Shown in pieces: positions 53,661-64,000 of a stretch of 64,000 bases of DNA. The stretch is from Enoplosus armatus (taxonomy: Eukaryota > Chordata > Actinopteri > Centrarchiformes > Enoplosidae): the NCBI RefSeq assembly GCF_043641665.1, contig NC_092181.1:17645463-17709462 (forward strand), written 5' to 3'. Every line of letters starts with the position of its first letter. Position 1 is the first letter of the stretch. The position numbers and the translations under genes are program-made. The notes beneath the pieces are model-generated. The model was not told the origin of the DNA. It did not search any database and was given only the letters and a program-made list of their open reading frames with translations.

Positions 53661-56102
53661 CTTAAAATACTGGTATTGCACTTGAAGCAACAAAACCAAA
53701 GTGTGTAAAGTGTGTGTCTTATAATGCAGGACAATAGTGCAAAAATCATATTGCAATGAATAAACACAAAACAACAAATAGATGTTTTTGTAAATGGAGG
53801 CACAAGGCTTCTCAAAATAGTACAACTTATTTAACAAAGCAGATTTTTCTGTTTTGGTTTATCAACAAAACTCTCACATTTATAAAACAAACATATCAGA
53901 GAACAAAAACTTCTTGGACTTTATTCCCATCATTGTCCCTCTTTCCACACGGTGATGAAACGTGTTTTTGTTCCTCATAAACTCGCCCGACTTCATGCTC
54001 ATCAAAGCTAAAGTATAGATTCGGAGTGTGAATCGAGTTTTCCTTTGACTCTCAAGTGATGAATAATTTTTCAAAAGAGCGGATTGTTGATGTTCAGCAT
54101 GTGATATTAATGCGAAAGACAAACATTCTCCAGCTTTAACACTGCGACTCAGTTTACATGACAATAAGTGGTCCTTTTTTTTTTTATCCGTGCTCAATTT
54201 ATTATTATTCATGTGATGTGCTGCGGCTGAATCTTTCTCATCTGGCTGAACATGAGTCCTTTTTTTCCTGTTTAGAGTCAGGATTTAAACCAATATTGGA
54301 GCTGTAGGGATCCAAATATTCCTTCAAAAGCTTTTCTCTTTTATCGCATTGTCACTTTTTCCATCTGCATGGACACTGTCTCATTTCTTTCATTTGCTCT
54401 CTTGTTGCTTGTCTTTTTGGTCAGAGGCTGGTTAATGTGGGTTTATCCAACCATCCAGGCGATTAATGCGGGCTTATCCATGCATCTGTCATCTACCCAT
54501 CCACCCGGAAACCATCCCTCCATCCATCATATCTGTCCATACGTGTCGACACACACATGAGGACACCTACGATGCACCTTGCTCGCTGTCTTTTAGAAAC
54601 ACGCCCAGGTATGTTCACCTAAATGGACACAGTAGAGAGATGTGTTTAATAATTTCAGCTTTACTTCTTAAAGGAAAACTGGGAGAAAAGGTGTTTTCTT
54701 GAACTCCTCTCAGAGAGAAACTTTGATTTCATGGTGTTGATTATTTTTCTTCGCAATCACTCAAGGATAAAGCACGAGGACGCACAGATTGTTCCCCTTT
54801 CAGTTGCACCACAATGGGACTCCTTGGATGAAAAAAAAAAAAAAAAAAAGACAACAAGGAGTTTCCCCCTCCCCTGCTTTCTTTTTTAACTTCTCTTTTT
54901 ACTATACAACTTACTTAAAGAAAGACAGAAGGAGCCTGGAGGCAGTTTAATGCATTTATTGAGACTCTGTGGCCACATATAGCAGACAAAAACAACTGTC
55001 TTTTGATCAGAGTAATTCCTCATTCTGTGGGAGGCAAAAGGCTCTTTCCATCAGTAACTATTCCCAATATGGCTTTCCCTTTAGAAAGTGAGAGAGTAGT
55101 ATAAAAGGCTCAGGAGCTCACAGATGTAATGTAATGGTGCTCTCTGCGTTCTATGTCTGAATGAAGAAAACACACTTTTTGCATGTAAATAAGCGCCAAC
55201 TTTGAAGCAGGGTGACTCTGTCTTCCCTGCATAACTTCCCTCTCTCCTCCTGATGAATAGTCAACCTCATTTCCCTAAACATATGGAAATAGTCAAACTT
55301 GGCTAAAGTTCAGAAGGGGGACAACTTTTATCCTGTTTCGACTCTTTCTACTCTGAGATCCTAGAAATGCAGCTTTTTATCCAGAACTCATCACAATCAC
55401 TTTCCTCCATTATGAACATACATTATACATTCAATGATGCCTTGTATGAAAATCTTCATCGACTTCATTCCCTTATGAGGTCCCAAAAAATGGTTTTGTG
55501 TTCAGTAGCATATTTGAATTTCAAGGGAGGGGTTGTGTTGAGTGAATCAATGGTTTTGTTAACTGCAGGTTTGTTTAAGTCAGGAGTGGGTGGCCCAGTG
55601 GGAATCAGGCTCATGTCTGCCCCCTGGAACCTGCTGTGATGCCCATTAAACCCACAGATCAGCCTGTAAAACAGTCTGTGGACAAGCTGAAGAGAAATAG
55701 TTTCAACAAAGAGTGAACGTTTTGATAAAGTTTGAGACCAGACTGCCTTGTCAAAACGATTCACTTTACTATGACAATGTAATGGTGTGCTTTTGTATTC
55801 CAGCTAACTTTAAGCCCTTGTCCAAACTGTTATAATTTACCAGGCTAGGCCTACTTTTGTTTCATTTTATATCGCAAAAAGATTACATTTCCACTCAGCA
55901 ATAATACGTAGAGCAGAACCACTAGGAACTCGCTGAAGATTGAACATTTATAAAACACCTTGTCTGTCTTCGCTTTGTTCTTACAGGAGGGTAACAGGAT
56001 TGTAGCTGCTGGTCATTTTTGGAGCTCCGTGGATTTACGCGCGACACCAGCTAAAACTGAGTGTAAATGATGACAAAACAAGCTGAGCTTTAGTCCGAAA
56101 TA

Positions 56103-56108
56103 TTTATT
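56103..56108 (-). terminator. helt poly(A) signal
   Basis: AATAAA on the minus strand (TTTATT on the plus), about 75 bases after the helt stop codon. This implies a very short 3' UTR; use of a more distal site cannot be ruled out. Confidence 0.5.
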
Positions 56109-56183
56109 CACAACATGTACATGATATTTTTTTCCATAATTCACAAATATATAAATAAAAACAACAACAACAACAGAAACTAT

Positions 56184-57908
56184 TTACATGGCGTGTTGCG
56201 CACTGTGCAAACTGAACGTGTTTGCGTGCGTGTGGCCGATGAAGTTGAAGTAGTGGTGATCGAGTCCCTGCACCGGCGACAAGTATCCACCGTGCTGCTG
56301 CGTGTGCGCAGAGAGCGGCACTGTTGGGTACGAGATGCCCGGGCTGCGTGCCGTGCCGTGCCAGGAGAAGTGTCCCGGTGGACTCTGCTGGTACACGGAG
56401 TCCGAGGGACTGTGGCTTTGGTGCTCCGGAGAGGAGTGCAGCTGGCTGAGGTAGTCAGACGGTTCCGGCATCGAGCCGACGGAGCCGAACACGGGCTCGG
56501 TGACCACGCGGGATTTGGACTGTAAGAAGGCGAGGATCCGTGCGTACTTGATGTCTTTGGTTTCCGCCCTGTCCTCTGTGGTCAGGTAGTGCACCAGGTT
56601 CTTCATACACTCGTGGTATCCGTAGTGGAAATAGTTTGCAAACTCAGCCAGAAGTTCACCTGGAATGAATGAAAGTAAGCGGCGATGAGAGTGAGAAACA
56701 AGGCTGAAGCAGCGGAGTTTTTGTGGTCCGGCTCCGGTGCGTAAAGCTGGACTTTCAACAAAATGTATAAATATAAGTAAGGTTACACTAAAAATAACAT
56801 GAATACACAAATAACTCGTGTTTATACCCAATCAGCATTGTAGAAATAGTCCCAGACATGCGGGGGTCTGGGTGCGTAAAGTGTCAGAGTTCCGTCAAAC
56901 GTTGACTCACCTTTTTCTCTCCCTCGGGGGAAATCCGCTGAGTGGAGCGCACGCAGGTACTGAACTGTCATTTCCAATATTTCAGCCTTCTCCAGTTTTC
57001 CAGAGTTCTGCCAAAATATCCCCAAAATCCAACATTATAAAATGTTCGACGACAAATATCACACGACCAGATTCTTTGATAAACAAAGAAATGATAAAAC
57101 ATTGTGTAATAAATGAGACACCTATAACACAGAATACACGTTACGAACTTTACCATACCTGTTTTGCCAGTGCCATTGGTACCGTTTTTCCTAATTCGTT
57201 AAGGCAGCGATTGATGCGGTCCCGTCTTCGTTTCTCAATGACTTTGTGAGAGATGGGAGTTCTCTGTAGAAACAGAGAGAGAGAGAGAAACATGAGCACA
57301 CAAATCAATACAGTTCACCTCGTTTACTGCTATCCTGTCAGCCAGAAACACGAAGACAAACCAGTAAGGAGGGCATGCATAAAAAGAAATCAAATGGACG
57401 CAGCGACGACATGTTTTGGAAGCTTGATGCTGAGATCTTTAACTGATCGGAGAGTTTTGCGCGCAGCGCGCTGAGCTGCTCCAGAGCGCGCAGCGGACAT
57501 CTGCGCTCCGGGCAGTTTCTGTAACTCTGAGACCTTATTGGAAAATTGGATTGTTTGAAAATCTCTTTTAGTCAATTTAGCACACTAAAAGTGTTTGTAA
57601 ACCAATTAATTACATTATAATTGCCCAATATTCCGTAAGTGCCGGGTAGGCTACTTTAAATCAGTAGCGCGCCATAGTTATGCTGTAACGCGTGCCACGG
57701 AGGTGGTGGACAATAGATTTTCCCCTCCACTAGCACGAAAATGACTCCAAGTTGCAGTTAAACAATATTCGATGTAAATACTGAAATACAAAAATCCACA
57801 AAGTAACTCAAAAGCGTTAAAAGTGCCGCGTTGCCAAAACAGTTCAGTCCTCACAATGCAGAGCGCACATGGAGCGCGTACCTTCCTGTCTTTCATTTTA
57901 GATGCCAT
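56184..57908 (-). CDS. helt: Helt bHLH-Orange transcription repressor, complete
   Basis: Hes/Hey-related repressor that promotes GABAergic fate in the midbrain. Four exons on the minus strand: 57908-57882, 57263-57159, 57007-56911 and 56659-56184, all GT-AG, 234 residues (human short form about 242). The bHLH lies at about residues 10-68: basic region and helix 1 SHKVIEKRRRDRINRCLNEL, then SGKLEKAEILEMTVQYLRAL. The Orange domain follows at about 77-103: GELLAEFANYFHYGYHECMK. A conserved DIKYARILAFLQSK comes next, then a Ser/Pro/His-rich tail with VQGLDHHYFNFIGHTHA. It ends SAQHAM and has no WRPW or YRPW motif, so Groucho binding by that route is not expected, as for other HELT proteins. The basic region lacks the HES proline. 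The first exon codes only nine residues; Met5 is an alternative start. Confidence 0.96.
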
Positions 57909-58006
57909 CGACGAGTTCCTGACAAACTTGTTCAGCTGGACGTTGGAGAGATGTGTTGCTCTGGCAGGAGATGAAGCAGACTGAGGTTTGAGGGGAAAAG
58001 CTGCTC

Positions 58007-58014
58007 CTTATAAA
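58007..58014 (-). promoter_or_regulatory. helt TATA box
   Basis: CCCTTTATAAGG on the minus strand, about 100 bases upstream of the start codon. It is a good TATA context, giving a 5' leader of about 70 bases. Confidence 0.6.
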
Positions 58015-58168
58015 GGGATCATCCAAGGGACTCTGGCATTCACGGTGTAAATTATTCCATGGGATTAGAGCCATGCATTGGGTAAATGTGTGCATTTAGG
58101 ATCAGTTAAAGAAATAGTAAAAGTCTAAAGCCATGGGCTAGCAGGGGGGCAAACCTGCTTTGTTAATC

Positions 58169-58193
58169 CACGTGGCTGTTCAAAAGACACGTG
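58169..58193. promoter_or_regulatory. Paired CACGTG E-boxes upstream of helt
   Basis: CACGTG at 58169-58174 (inside the palindrome CCACGTGG) and at 58188-58193, 19 bases apart, about 155-180 bases upstream of the TATA box. CACGTG is a class B E-box bound by Hes/Hey-type repressors, so autoregulation or Hes control is plausible. Confidence 0.5.
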
Positions 58194-58335
58194 ATTACTT
58201 TCGGAATATTATTTGCATAGTAACAACCCAGGCGGGAAATAAGAAGTGAGCGTTGGTATGGCCTGATCCGGCGGGGCGCACTGTGCGCACTGAAAACAAA
58301 GCCGGCGAAAAAAGAAACCCTCTTTCTTCCAACTC

Positions 58336-58683
58336 GCGTTTCTCACACGATCGCCTGTTTACAAATCCCAGCAAGCGATCTTAACTCTCATCCAAGCCCG
58401 GTCCGAGTTTTAAGGCCTGTCCAGTGTCATTAGAGTAATTAAGTAAGCCTTTAATAGGCTGTTCCGCCAAGTTCAGGGGAGATCTTTTGGAGACGGAGTC
58501 CCCCCGTTTGTTCTCGGCGTTTCTCACACGACTTGGTGACACGTCCATCTTTTATGGGAGATGGCAAGCTTTTTGTTTACATTCTTTATTTTGTTGGACT
58601 CCTCGGCAGGTGTGTGATTAGCCCTGGCACACGAGCGTCGTCTGCGTCAAGGCCAGCGTCTCCAGCAGCCTCTGGCACACGAG
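58336..58683. promoter_or_regulatory. Direct repeats with N-boxes upstream of helt
   Basis: CTGGCACACGAG occurs exactly twice (58624-58635 and 58672-58683), each ending in the Hes N-box CACGAG. A 15-base repeat, GCGTTTCTCACACGA, also occurs twice (58336-58350 and 58517-58531). Homeodomain-like TAATTAAG lies between them (about 58437-58444). The block is less AT-rich than its surroundings. Enhancer function is inferred. Confidence 0.45.
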
Positions 58684-60938
58684 GGTTACCCACCACTGGA
58701 GACTCTTTGGAGAGGCTCAATTTGTATCCTATTATCCTATAAGAAAATGTCTATTCAGTCGAATGAATAGTTTCATTGGCCTAAATTTTAATAATGCTGT
58801 GAAAGAAAGGGAGAAATAAAGAAGAATGCAGCTGGTGTGAACGCGCATTATTCCCCGTCACCTGCAAGATGGGTAGCCTGGAGACCCCTATTCATTTGCC
58901 TAATTTCGGTCAACTTAACAAACTTTGGGAGAAATTATACTGCCATTGTTATGAAGGGTGAAGCTTTCTGATCGAATTAACAGCATGTTTTGATCCGGTA
59001 AATGTCATTAGAAAGAAAGAAACAATCGCGTTTAAAGGGGCCTGGGTAATGCGCCAAGTGGAGACGCCAAAGCGCAAACTGCACAAAGGGTGCTAGTAAA
59101 TGCCACAGGGGACTTTTGTACCCTCACATTGCTCAAGTTTTTCCCCCCAAACAAAGGGCATTATTTTATACTTGAATACATTTCATACAACAATTGGCTG
59201 TTTTCTTCAAACATATTTTCACAGCAAGGTTGACAACAGGTTTATTGTGTGCGCCCCTCGCAGACTCAAACTGCTCTCATGCGCCAAAACAGTTTGCTGC
59301 CGAGTCTTCTTTCTTTCCACTGAGAACGTTTTAATCTCGTTTTAAACTTTCGCCGTGCTTAGATATATTTGATCCTGTGAGCGATGTCGAAGAATAAAAA
59401 AAAAAAAAAAAAAGCAGCGGAGATGGAGGAAGAAAGGCTCACAAGACATCTGAGGCGTTTGGAGAGTTTTCAGAGCACCATGGAAAGAAAAGCGCGAGCG
59501 AGCGGGACGGGGGCATAAAATCCAATTACTTGACTGTGCAGTTTTAACACTTTTTATGTGTTTGTCCTTTGAAATGTGGAGGCACTTGTGCGCTGCAGCT
59601 TTTTCAAAAACTGAATTGAGCACTGGAAGTTTTTGCTGACCGACTTTGTAACGCCGAGTGTTGCGTCAGTACGGAGCCAAATGATGCGTCAGGATTTATT
59701 GCACTACAGTGATGTTAAAATATTGAGTTAAATGGTCTGACAACTAGCTGATTTTACAAATAAACGTTTGATATATTTAGATTTAGAGGCTCTTCTGAGT
59801 AAAATATTTGTCAAGCCACATTTCTATATTATACGTGTTTTTGGCAACCACTATGAGATGGTGCTATTGTTGCTATGATTTTTAAAACGGCTTATTGTTC
59901 TGGAGTAGTTGTTTTATGAGCAATATTATTATATCATATAGTCACATACAAAAATATATAACATTACTTCTCTAATTTGCGTTGTTTAAAATGTCAAAGA
60001 TTGCCTTTGCGCATGTGTAGGACAAATTAGTATTTGCATTCTTTATCTATTTTTAATATGTTTTGATTTCATTGATCTAATTGGCCCTTATAATCACTAA
60101 TGTGCCCAATATGGTACAGTAGAATATTTAATAGTATAATGGGCCTCTGCTGAATACTCAACCTTGCAATAAAGGGCTGTTAATGGAAGGAAGTACAGTC
60201 ATTTGTTATAAGGAAATATATATATAGGAAGGAAAACCACAGTATAACAACAGAAAAAAACACGTTAGTAACGATATGATGCGACAGGAAATAAGAGCTT
60301 TAAGGATTGAGCGTCACTGATATGAGACCATACAGAAATAGTATAGTTCCTGCAGGTGGATCTGCTGTCCACAGCGCCTGACTGAATAAAACAAGGACGT
60401 GAATCCCTTTTACTTTGAATTTTGGCATTTTTGACGCACTATTTTCTCTCTGTTACACATTCAGGCTGGTCCAGTTATTAGTGCGTGATGGCACTTTAAG
60501 TCTTTAGTTTGTGGAAAATATTCTTATATGTAAACCAAAACACAGCAGCCCCGTTTAATGTATCAATGTTTAACTATTGTCTATGCAACCCAGTAGCGAG
60601 AAAACATTCATATTAAAATGATTCAGATCAGTTAAAGATACAAATGATCTGAAATCAATCAGGTGACAGCAGCGAGATCTGTGTGAACACGAAACAGCTT
60701 GGAGAGACAGGAGATCACCAGATTGTCCTTAACTGTGTCATATTTCGCCAATATTTGCAGTCCTAATATAAAACACTGTAATTCAAAATATTAGAATGAA
60801 TTAACATATTATACACGTTTATTATCGCTACAGTTTACTGGTGTGGCCAAATCCTGCACTGTTGGTTCAATACAGAAGCGTTTGGTTGTGCATGACAAAA
60901 ACAAAACAAACAAACAAAACGTATTGGCCTGTTGCAAA

Positions 60939-60994
<56 letters not shown>
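60939..60994. repeat. (CT)n/(CA)n compound microsatellite
   Basis: Four to five CT units running into about 22 CA units. Confidence 0.9.
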
Positions 60995-60997
<3 letters not shown>

Positions 60998-61210
60998 TCC
61001 ATAAAGAAAAACATTTCCTCTAGAATATGACTGTGGACTAAACAGCGTGTCTGCTCAGAGAATTAGATCCGCCTTCGTCGGTATTTCGTCTATGTTTAGT
61101 TCCCGGTGGTATCACTATAACGTCTGTACAGGAAAACATAAACAAGCCTCCAGCCGAGCCTAATTTGTGACAGCAGCTCAGCAGCAGCAACAGCAGCAGC
61201 CTGTGTGGAC

Positions 61211-61213
<3 letters not shown>

Positions 61214-61279
<66 letters not shown>

Positions 61280-61291
61280 GTGTGTGTGTGT
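61214..61291. repeat. (GT)n microsatellite, longest in window
   Basis: About 38 GT units with a single GC interruption near 61275. This purine-pyrimidine alternation can adopt Z-DNA. It lies about 200 bases from a run of CAGCAGCAG-like units (61172-61200). Confidence 0.92.
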
Positions 61292-62589
61292 TGTCAGGCG
61301 CTGCGCTCTGACCCGTGGTGACCTCTGAGGGTCCCGGACACAATCCTTTGGCTTGGTGCGCCACCCTCAGCCTGAACTGCAGCAGTTCACACGGTTCCCC
61401 ATTGAGCCCGTGGAGATGATCTAAGCTGAGTTCAGACTGCATGGTTCAGCAGCTACAGACGCCTCTGAAAAACAAATACAACAGCAAGAGAGGCTGAAGT
61501 TTTACTCATTAAAGCTTGTAAACATAGGAGGAAAAAGTATACTACATTCCTCTCGCGAACTTTGAAGTAATATTACAGTATCATTGTGATTGTCCAGATG
61601 GTAAAACTATTATAAATCACTATAAACTCCTTTAATACTTACATGAACCACAGTTATGTTCAAATCTCGGGAGATGAAAAAAGGAACAACACAAACTCAC
61701 TTTTTATCACCCAGACATTTGACTAATGATTTGCAACATGAAAGACCAAAAGATTTCTTAAAACTCACTATTTTACAGCTGACTCCTGATAAACTCATGT
61801 TTAGCAGAGGGATTTACAGTATTGCAGTTTGTCTGAAAGGACTTGTATTCTTTAAAAATAAGTTTATAAATAAAATGTAGGACCTACAAAGCTCTAGTAT
61901 CATCTCACTTTAAAGTGTGAAACTGCTCCCTCCGGTGGTACACTTTGGAAACTTCAGCTGCCTGTTCACTGGAACATATTTTAGAGAAACTTGTTATAGT
62001 TTTATATAAACAGACTTCAGCAAACGTATCTACCTTAAAAACTATAAATTACAGTGAATATTGTATTAATGTTACAGGAATATTTATGCAAATATTAGAA
62101 CATGAATCTGAGACAACCAAAAGTATCTGTTATCAGGGAAAATCCATTTAGGAAGACCATATCATGGGTAAGTGATAAATCACAGGGTGACTACAAATTC
62201 ACAACTAAGAATCAGGAGTTTTTATTAATATTGTAATTAAACCATAAGAGCTTAAATAGATGCAACAATACTGCTCCTGTTTTGTATCACTGACACACAT
62301 TTTAGGAAATGTTTTGAAAATGTGATTTTTAGGCAGCTCACAATAATGCCTGCTGAATGACTTTAGATCTGCAATGTGTCGCCGATGATTTGCCCTGACA
62401 ATAAAACAATAAAGCAGAGGAGGGATGTCTGGCACAACTAGAAAGAAGCAGTGTGGCAAGGTCTCCAGCAACACTAGAATAAAAAACAACTTTATTTTGA
62501 CAACTTTAAATGCATTTGTCTCACAATAAAGTTATAATGAAAAAATACAGGACACTAAATATGTTTTGAGCTCAGTTCAGTAGCAAATG

Positions 62590-63341
62590 TGAGTGTAACT
62601 TTACTTAAGCAACACTTCGATGTAAAAATACTGCATTAAAAAATGTACTTAAGTAAAAGTAAAGTGTGCAAAAAGTGTAAGCCCACTTAAAGTATCAAAG
62701 TAAAAGTTCTCATTATTCAAAATGGCACCCTTCAGCGTGTTCTAGTATTATAGAAGAAAGTCTCTAAAATATTATTTATTTTATTTATTTGATTAGCTGT
62801 TCATTTATATTTATTATTTTTAAATTGCTGTGTTGAGGAAATCCCTTTGGAAATCAGCAGCTGCTTATAAACTCACCACAACAAACAAACTAAACTCTAA
62901 CTAAAATAAATGCTTTGTCTCCATTTTCCACATGATTAGATCACATAGTCCATAAATATTTTTAGGAAATTAAAGAAAGCCCTCTCCATGCTGCCAGGAA
63001 TAAACTTCTGATGGAGAAATTCTGAATCCTTTATTTCTGTTGTTGGCCTAAAAATAGTCAAATACAAAAGTAAATTAAAGTAAAATACTGGAATCACCCT
63101 AAATACTGTTCGACCCACCATGTGTGAGTTTCTAACTGTAGAATATAGTAAAATATAAGAATATAATATACAGTATATATAACAAATACATAAGATTTCC
63201 CAGAAACAGGACCTGACCCCAGTGTTCTCCGTGGCGACTACGCCCCTGTTGGGTTGTTTTGTAACTAGTAACTCAGGATCTCAAAACTGTACTTAAATAA
63301 AGTACTTGAGTGAATGAACTTAGTTACTTTCCAGCACTGGT
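62590..63341. repeat. Family B element, interrupted
   Basis: The left part (62590-62735) has ATGTACTTAAGTAAAAGTAA and the right part (63277-63341) has AGTACTTGAGTGAATGAACT and TTACTTTCCAGCACTG, in the same orientation. The roughly 540 bases between do not match the family and may be inserted. Confidence 0.5.
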
Positions 63342-63719
63342 TTGTTGTAAGTAAAGACAGAAGGAAACTTCCTACATCCTGTCCTGTCTCTATTTCATTT
63401 CCCCTTTTAATCTGGTGCCTTATAGAGGGCATCTAGAGTTGTGACTTCTCTGTGTTGATCATTACTTCCTTTGTATAATTATTTGCTTTTATTTGGATTA
63501 TGCGTCTGTACTCTGTTGCTTATCATGTGGATTGCTGACATGGGTCTCTGCAGTCACTGCAGCTTTGTATATCACTACTAACAGTCACATGTGGTCTGCA
63601 TTAATTTGACTATAGGCTATTAATAGTTAAAGTCTGTCTAGATGAAAATGTGTGTCAAGTAAGTTTCAGTTTGTCTGCCTTCACTTCCCTGCAGGATGAC
63701 AGGTGACTTTTTTTCATAC

Positions 63720-64000
63720 AGCGGTGGAAGAAACCAAAATCTTACCGAGGTAAAAGTGCAGAGGTATTATCAGCAAAACGTACTGAAAGCATCAAAAGTA
63801 AAAGTGATTATGCAGATGATTATGCCGAGAAATGCCCCCTGTGACTGATGTGTTTTCAAATATGACATTATTAGATTATTTAGCCAGTTTTAACTACTTT
63901 ATATACAGTTAAGTAGCAGTGGTGGAAAGTAACTAAGCAGGCCTACACTTAGTACAATTTTGAGGTACTTTATATTTCTTACTCCACTACAACTTAGTGG
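63720..64000. repeat. Two abutting family B elements, second cut by window end
   Basis: Copy one opens CAGCGGTGGAAGAAACCAAA at 63719. Copy two opens CAGTGGTGGAAAGTAACTAA at 63917 and runs off the window. They are in the same orientation, about 200 bases apart. Confidence 0.6.

Larger units (their letters stand above)
31420..56100. other. 25 kb spacer between slc25a4 and helt, no gene seen
   Basis: No frame in this stretch shows protein family similarity with splice support; frames over 100 codons coincide with low complexity or repeats. It holds family A, B and other repeats, many microsatellites, and several less AT-rich blocks that could be conserved non-coding elements: 37735-38010, 39340-39560, 40830-41000, 44780-45120, 47780-47960 and 54950-55290. 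Since helt orthologues are developmental regulators, helt enhancers are the most likely function (inference). Confidence 0.55.
58690..62580. other. Region upstream of helt, no gene seen
   Basis: No frame with family support. A poly-A run lies at about 59395-59413, and CG-containing sequence at 59450-59700 resembles a conserved or promoter-like block. A (CT)n/(CA)n run lies at 60939-60994 and a (GT)n run at 61214-61291. A GC-richer block at 61300-61440 has a minus-strand open frame but no recognisable homology. Confidence 0.5.

Noticed and set aside
61038..61442. 134-codon minus-strand open frame
   Set aside because: Its middle is the translated (GT)n tract; the 50 residues before it match no family I know and no splice sites support it.

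Overview
The window is vertebrate nuclear DNA, most likely from a percomorph (perch-like) teleost. It has multi-exon genes with GT-AG introns, long AT-rich spacers full of dinucleotide microsatellites, and several families of short inverted-repeat elements typical of fish genomes. I assigned species group only from protein similarity to known vertebrate families and from repeat style; no search was run.

Five protein-coding genes could be rebuilt exon by exon with consistent splice phases. From left to right they are: gucy1a1 (minus strand, 925-7051; soluble guanylate cyclase alpha subunit, last exons beyond the left edge), ufsp2 (plus, 13898-18965; UFM1-specific protease 2, complete), cfap97 (plus, 22193-27673; complete), slc25a4 (minus, 29419-31172; ADP/ATP translocase, complete) and helt (minus, 56184-57908; bHLH-Orange repressor, complete). 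A tRNA-Arg(CCT) lies antisense inside an ufsp2 intron.

Read from right to left, helt, slc25a4, cfap97 and ufsp2 keep the order and relative orientation of the human 4q35 block. The human genes SNX25, LRP2BP and ANKRD37 are missing between cfap97 and ufsp2, and gucy1a1 (human 4q32) has been joined on. cfap97 and slc25a4 converge on a short stretch with poly(A) signals on both strands. The 25 kb between slc25a4 and helt has no supportable gene and is probably regulatory for helt, plus repeats.

The genes do not form one pathway. gucy1a1 makes cGMP in response to NO, ufsp2 matures or removes UFM1, cfap97 is a cilium/flagellum protein, slc25a4 exchanges ADP and ATP across the inner mitochondrial membrane, and helt is a neural repressor. 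The least expected signals are a candidate alternative first exon inside the last cfap97 intron, with its own TATA-like box and a splice phase matching the final cfap97 exon, and a cluster of E-boxes and N-boxes upstream of helt that could support autoregulation.
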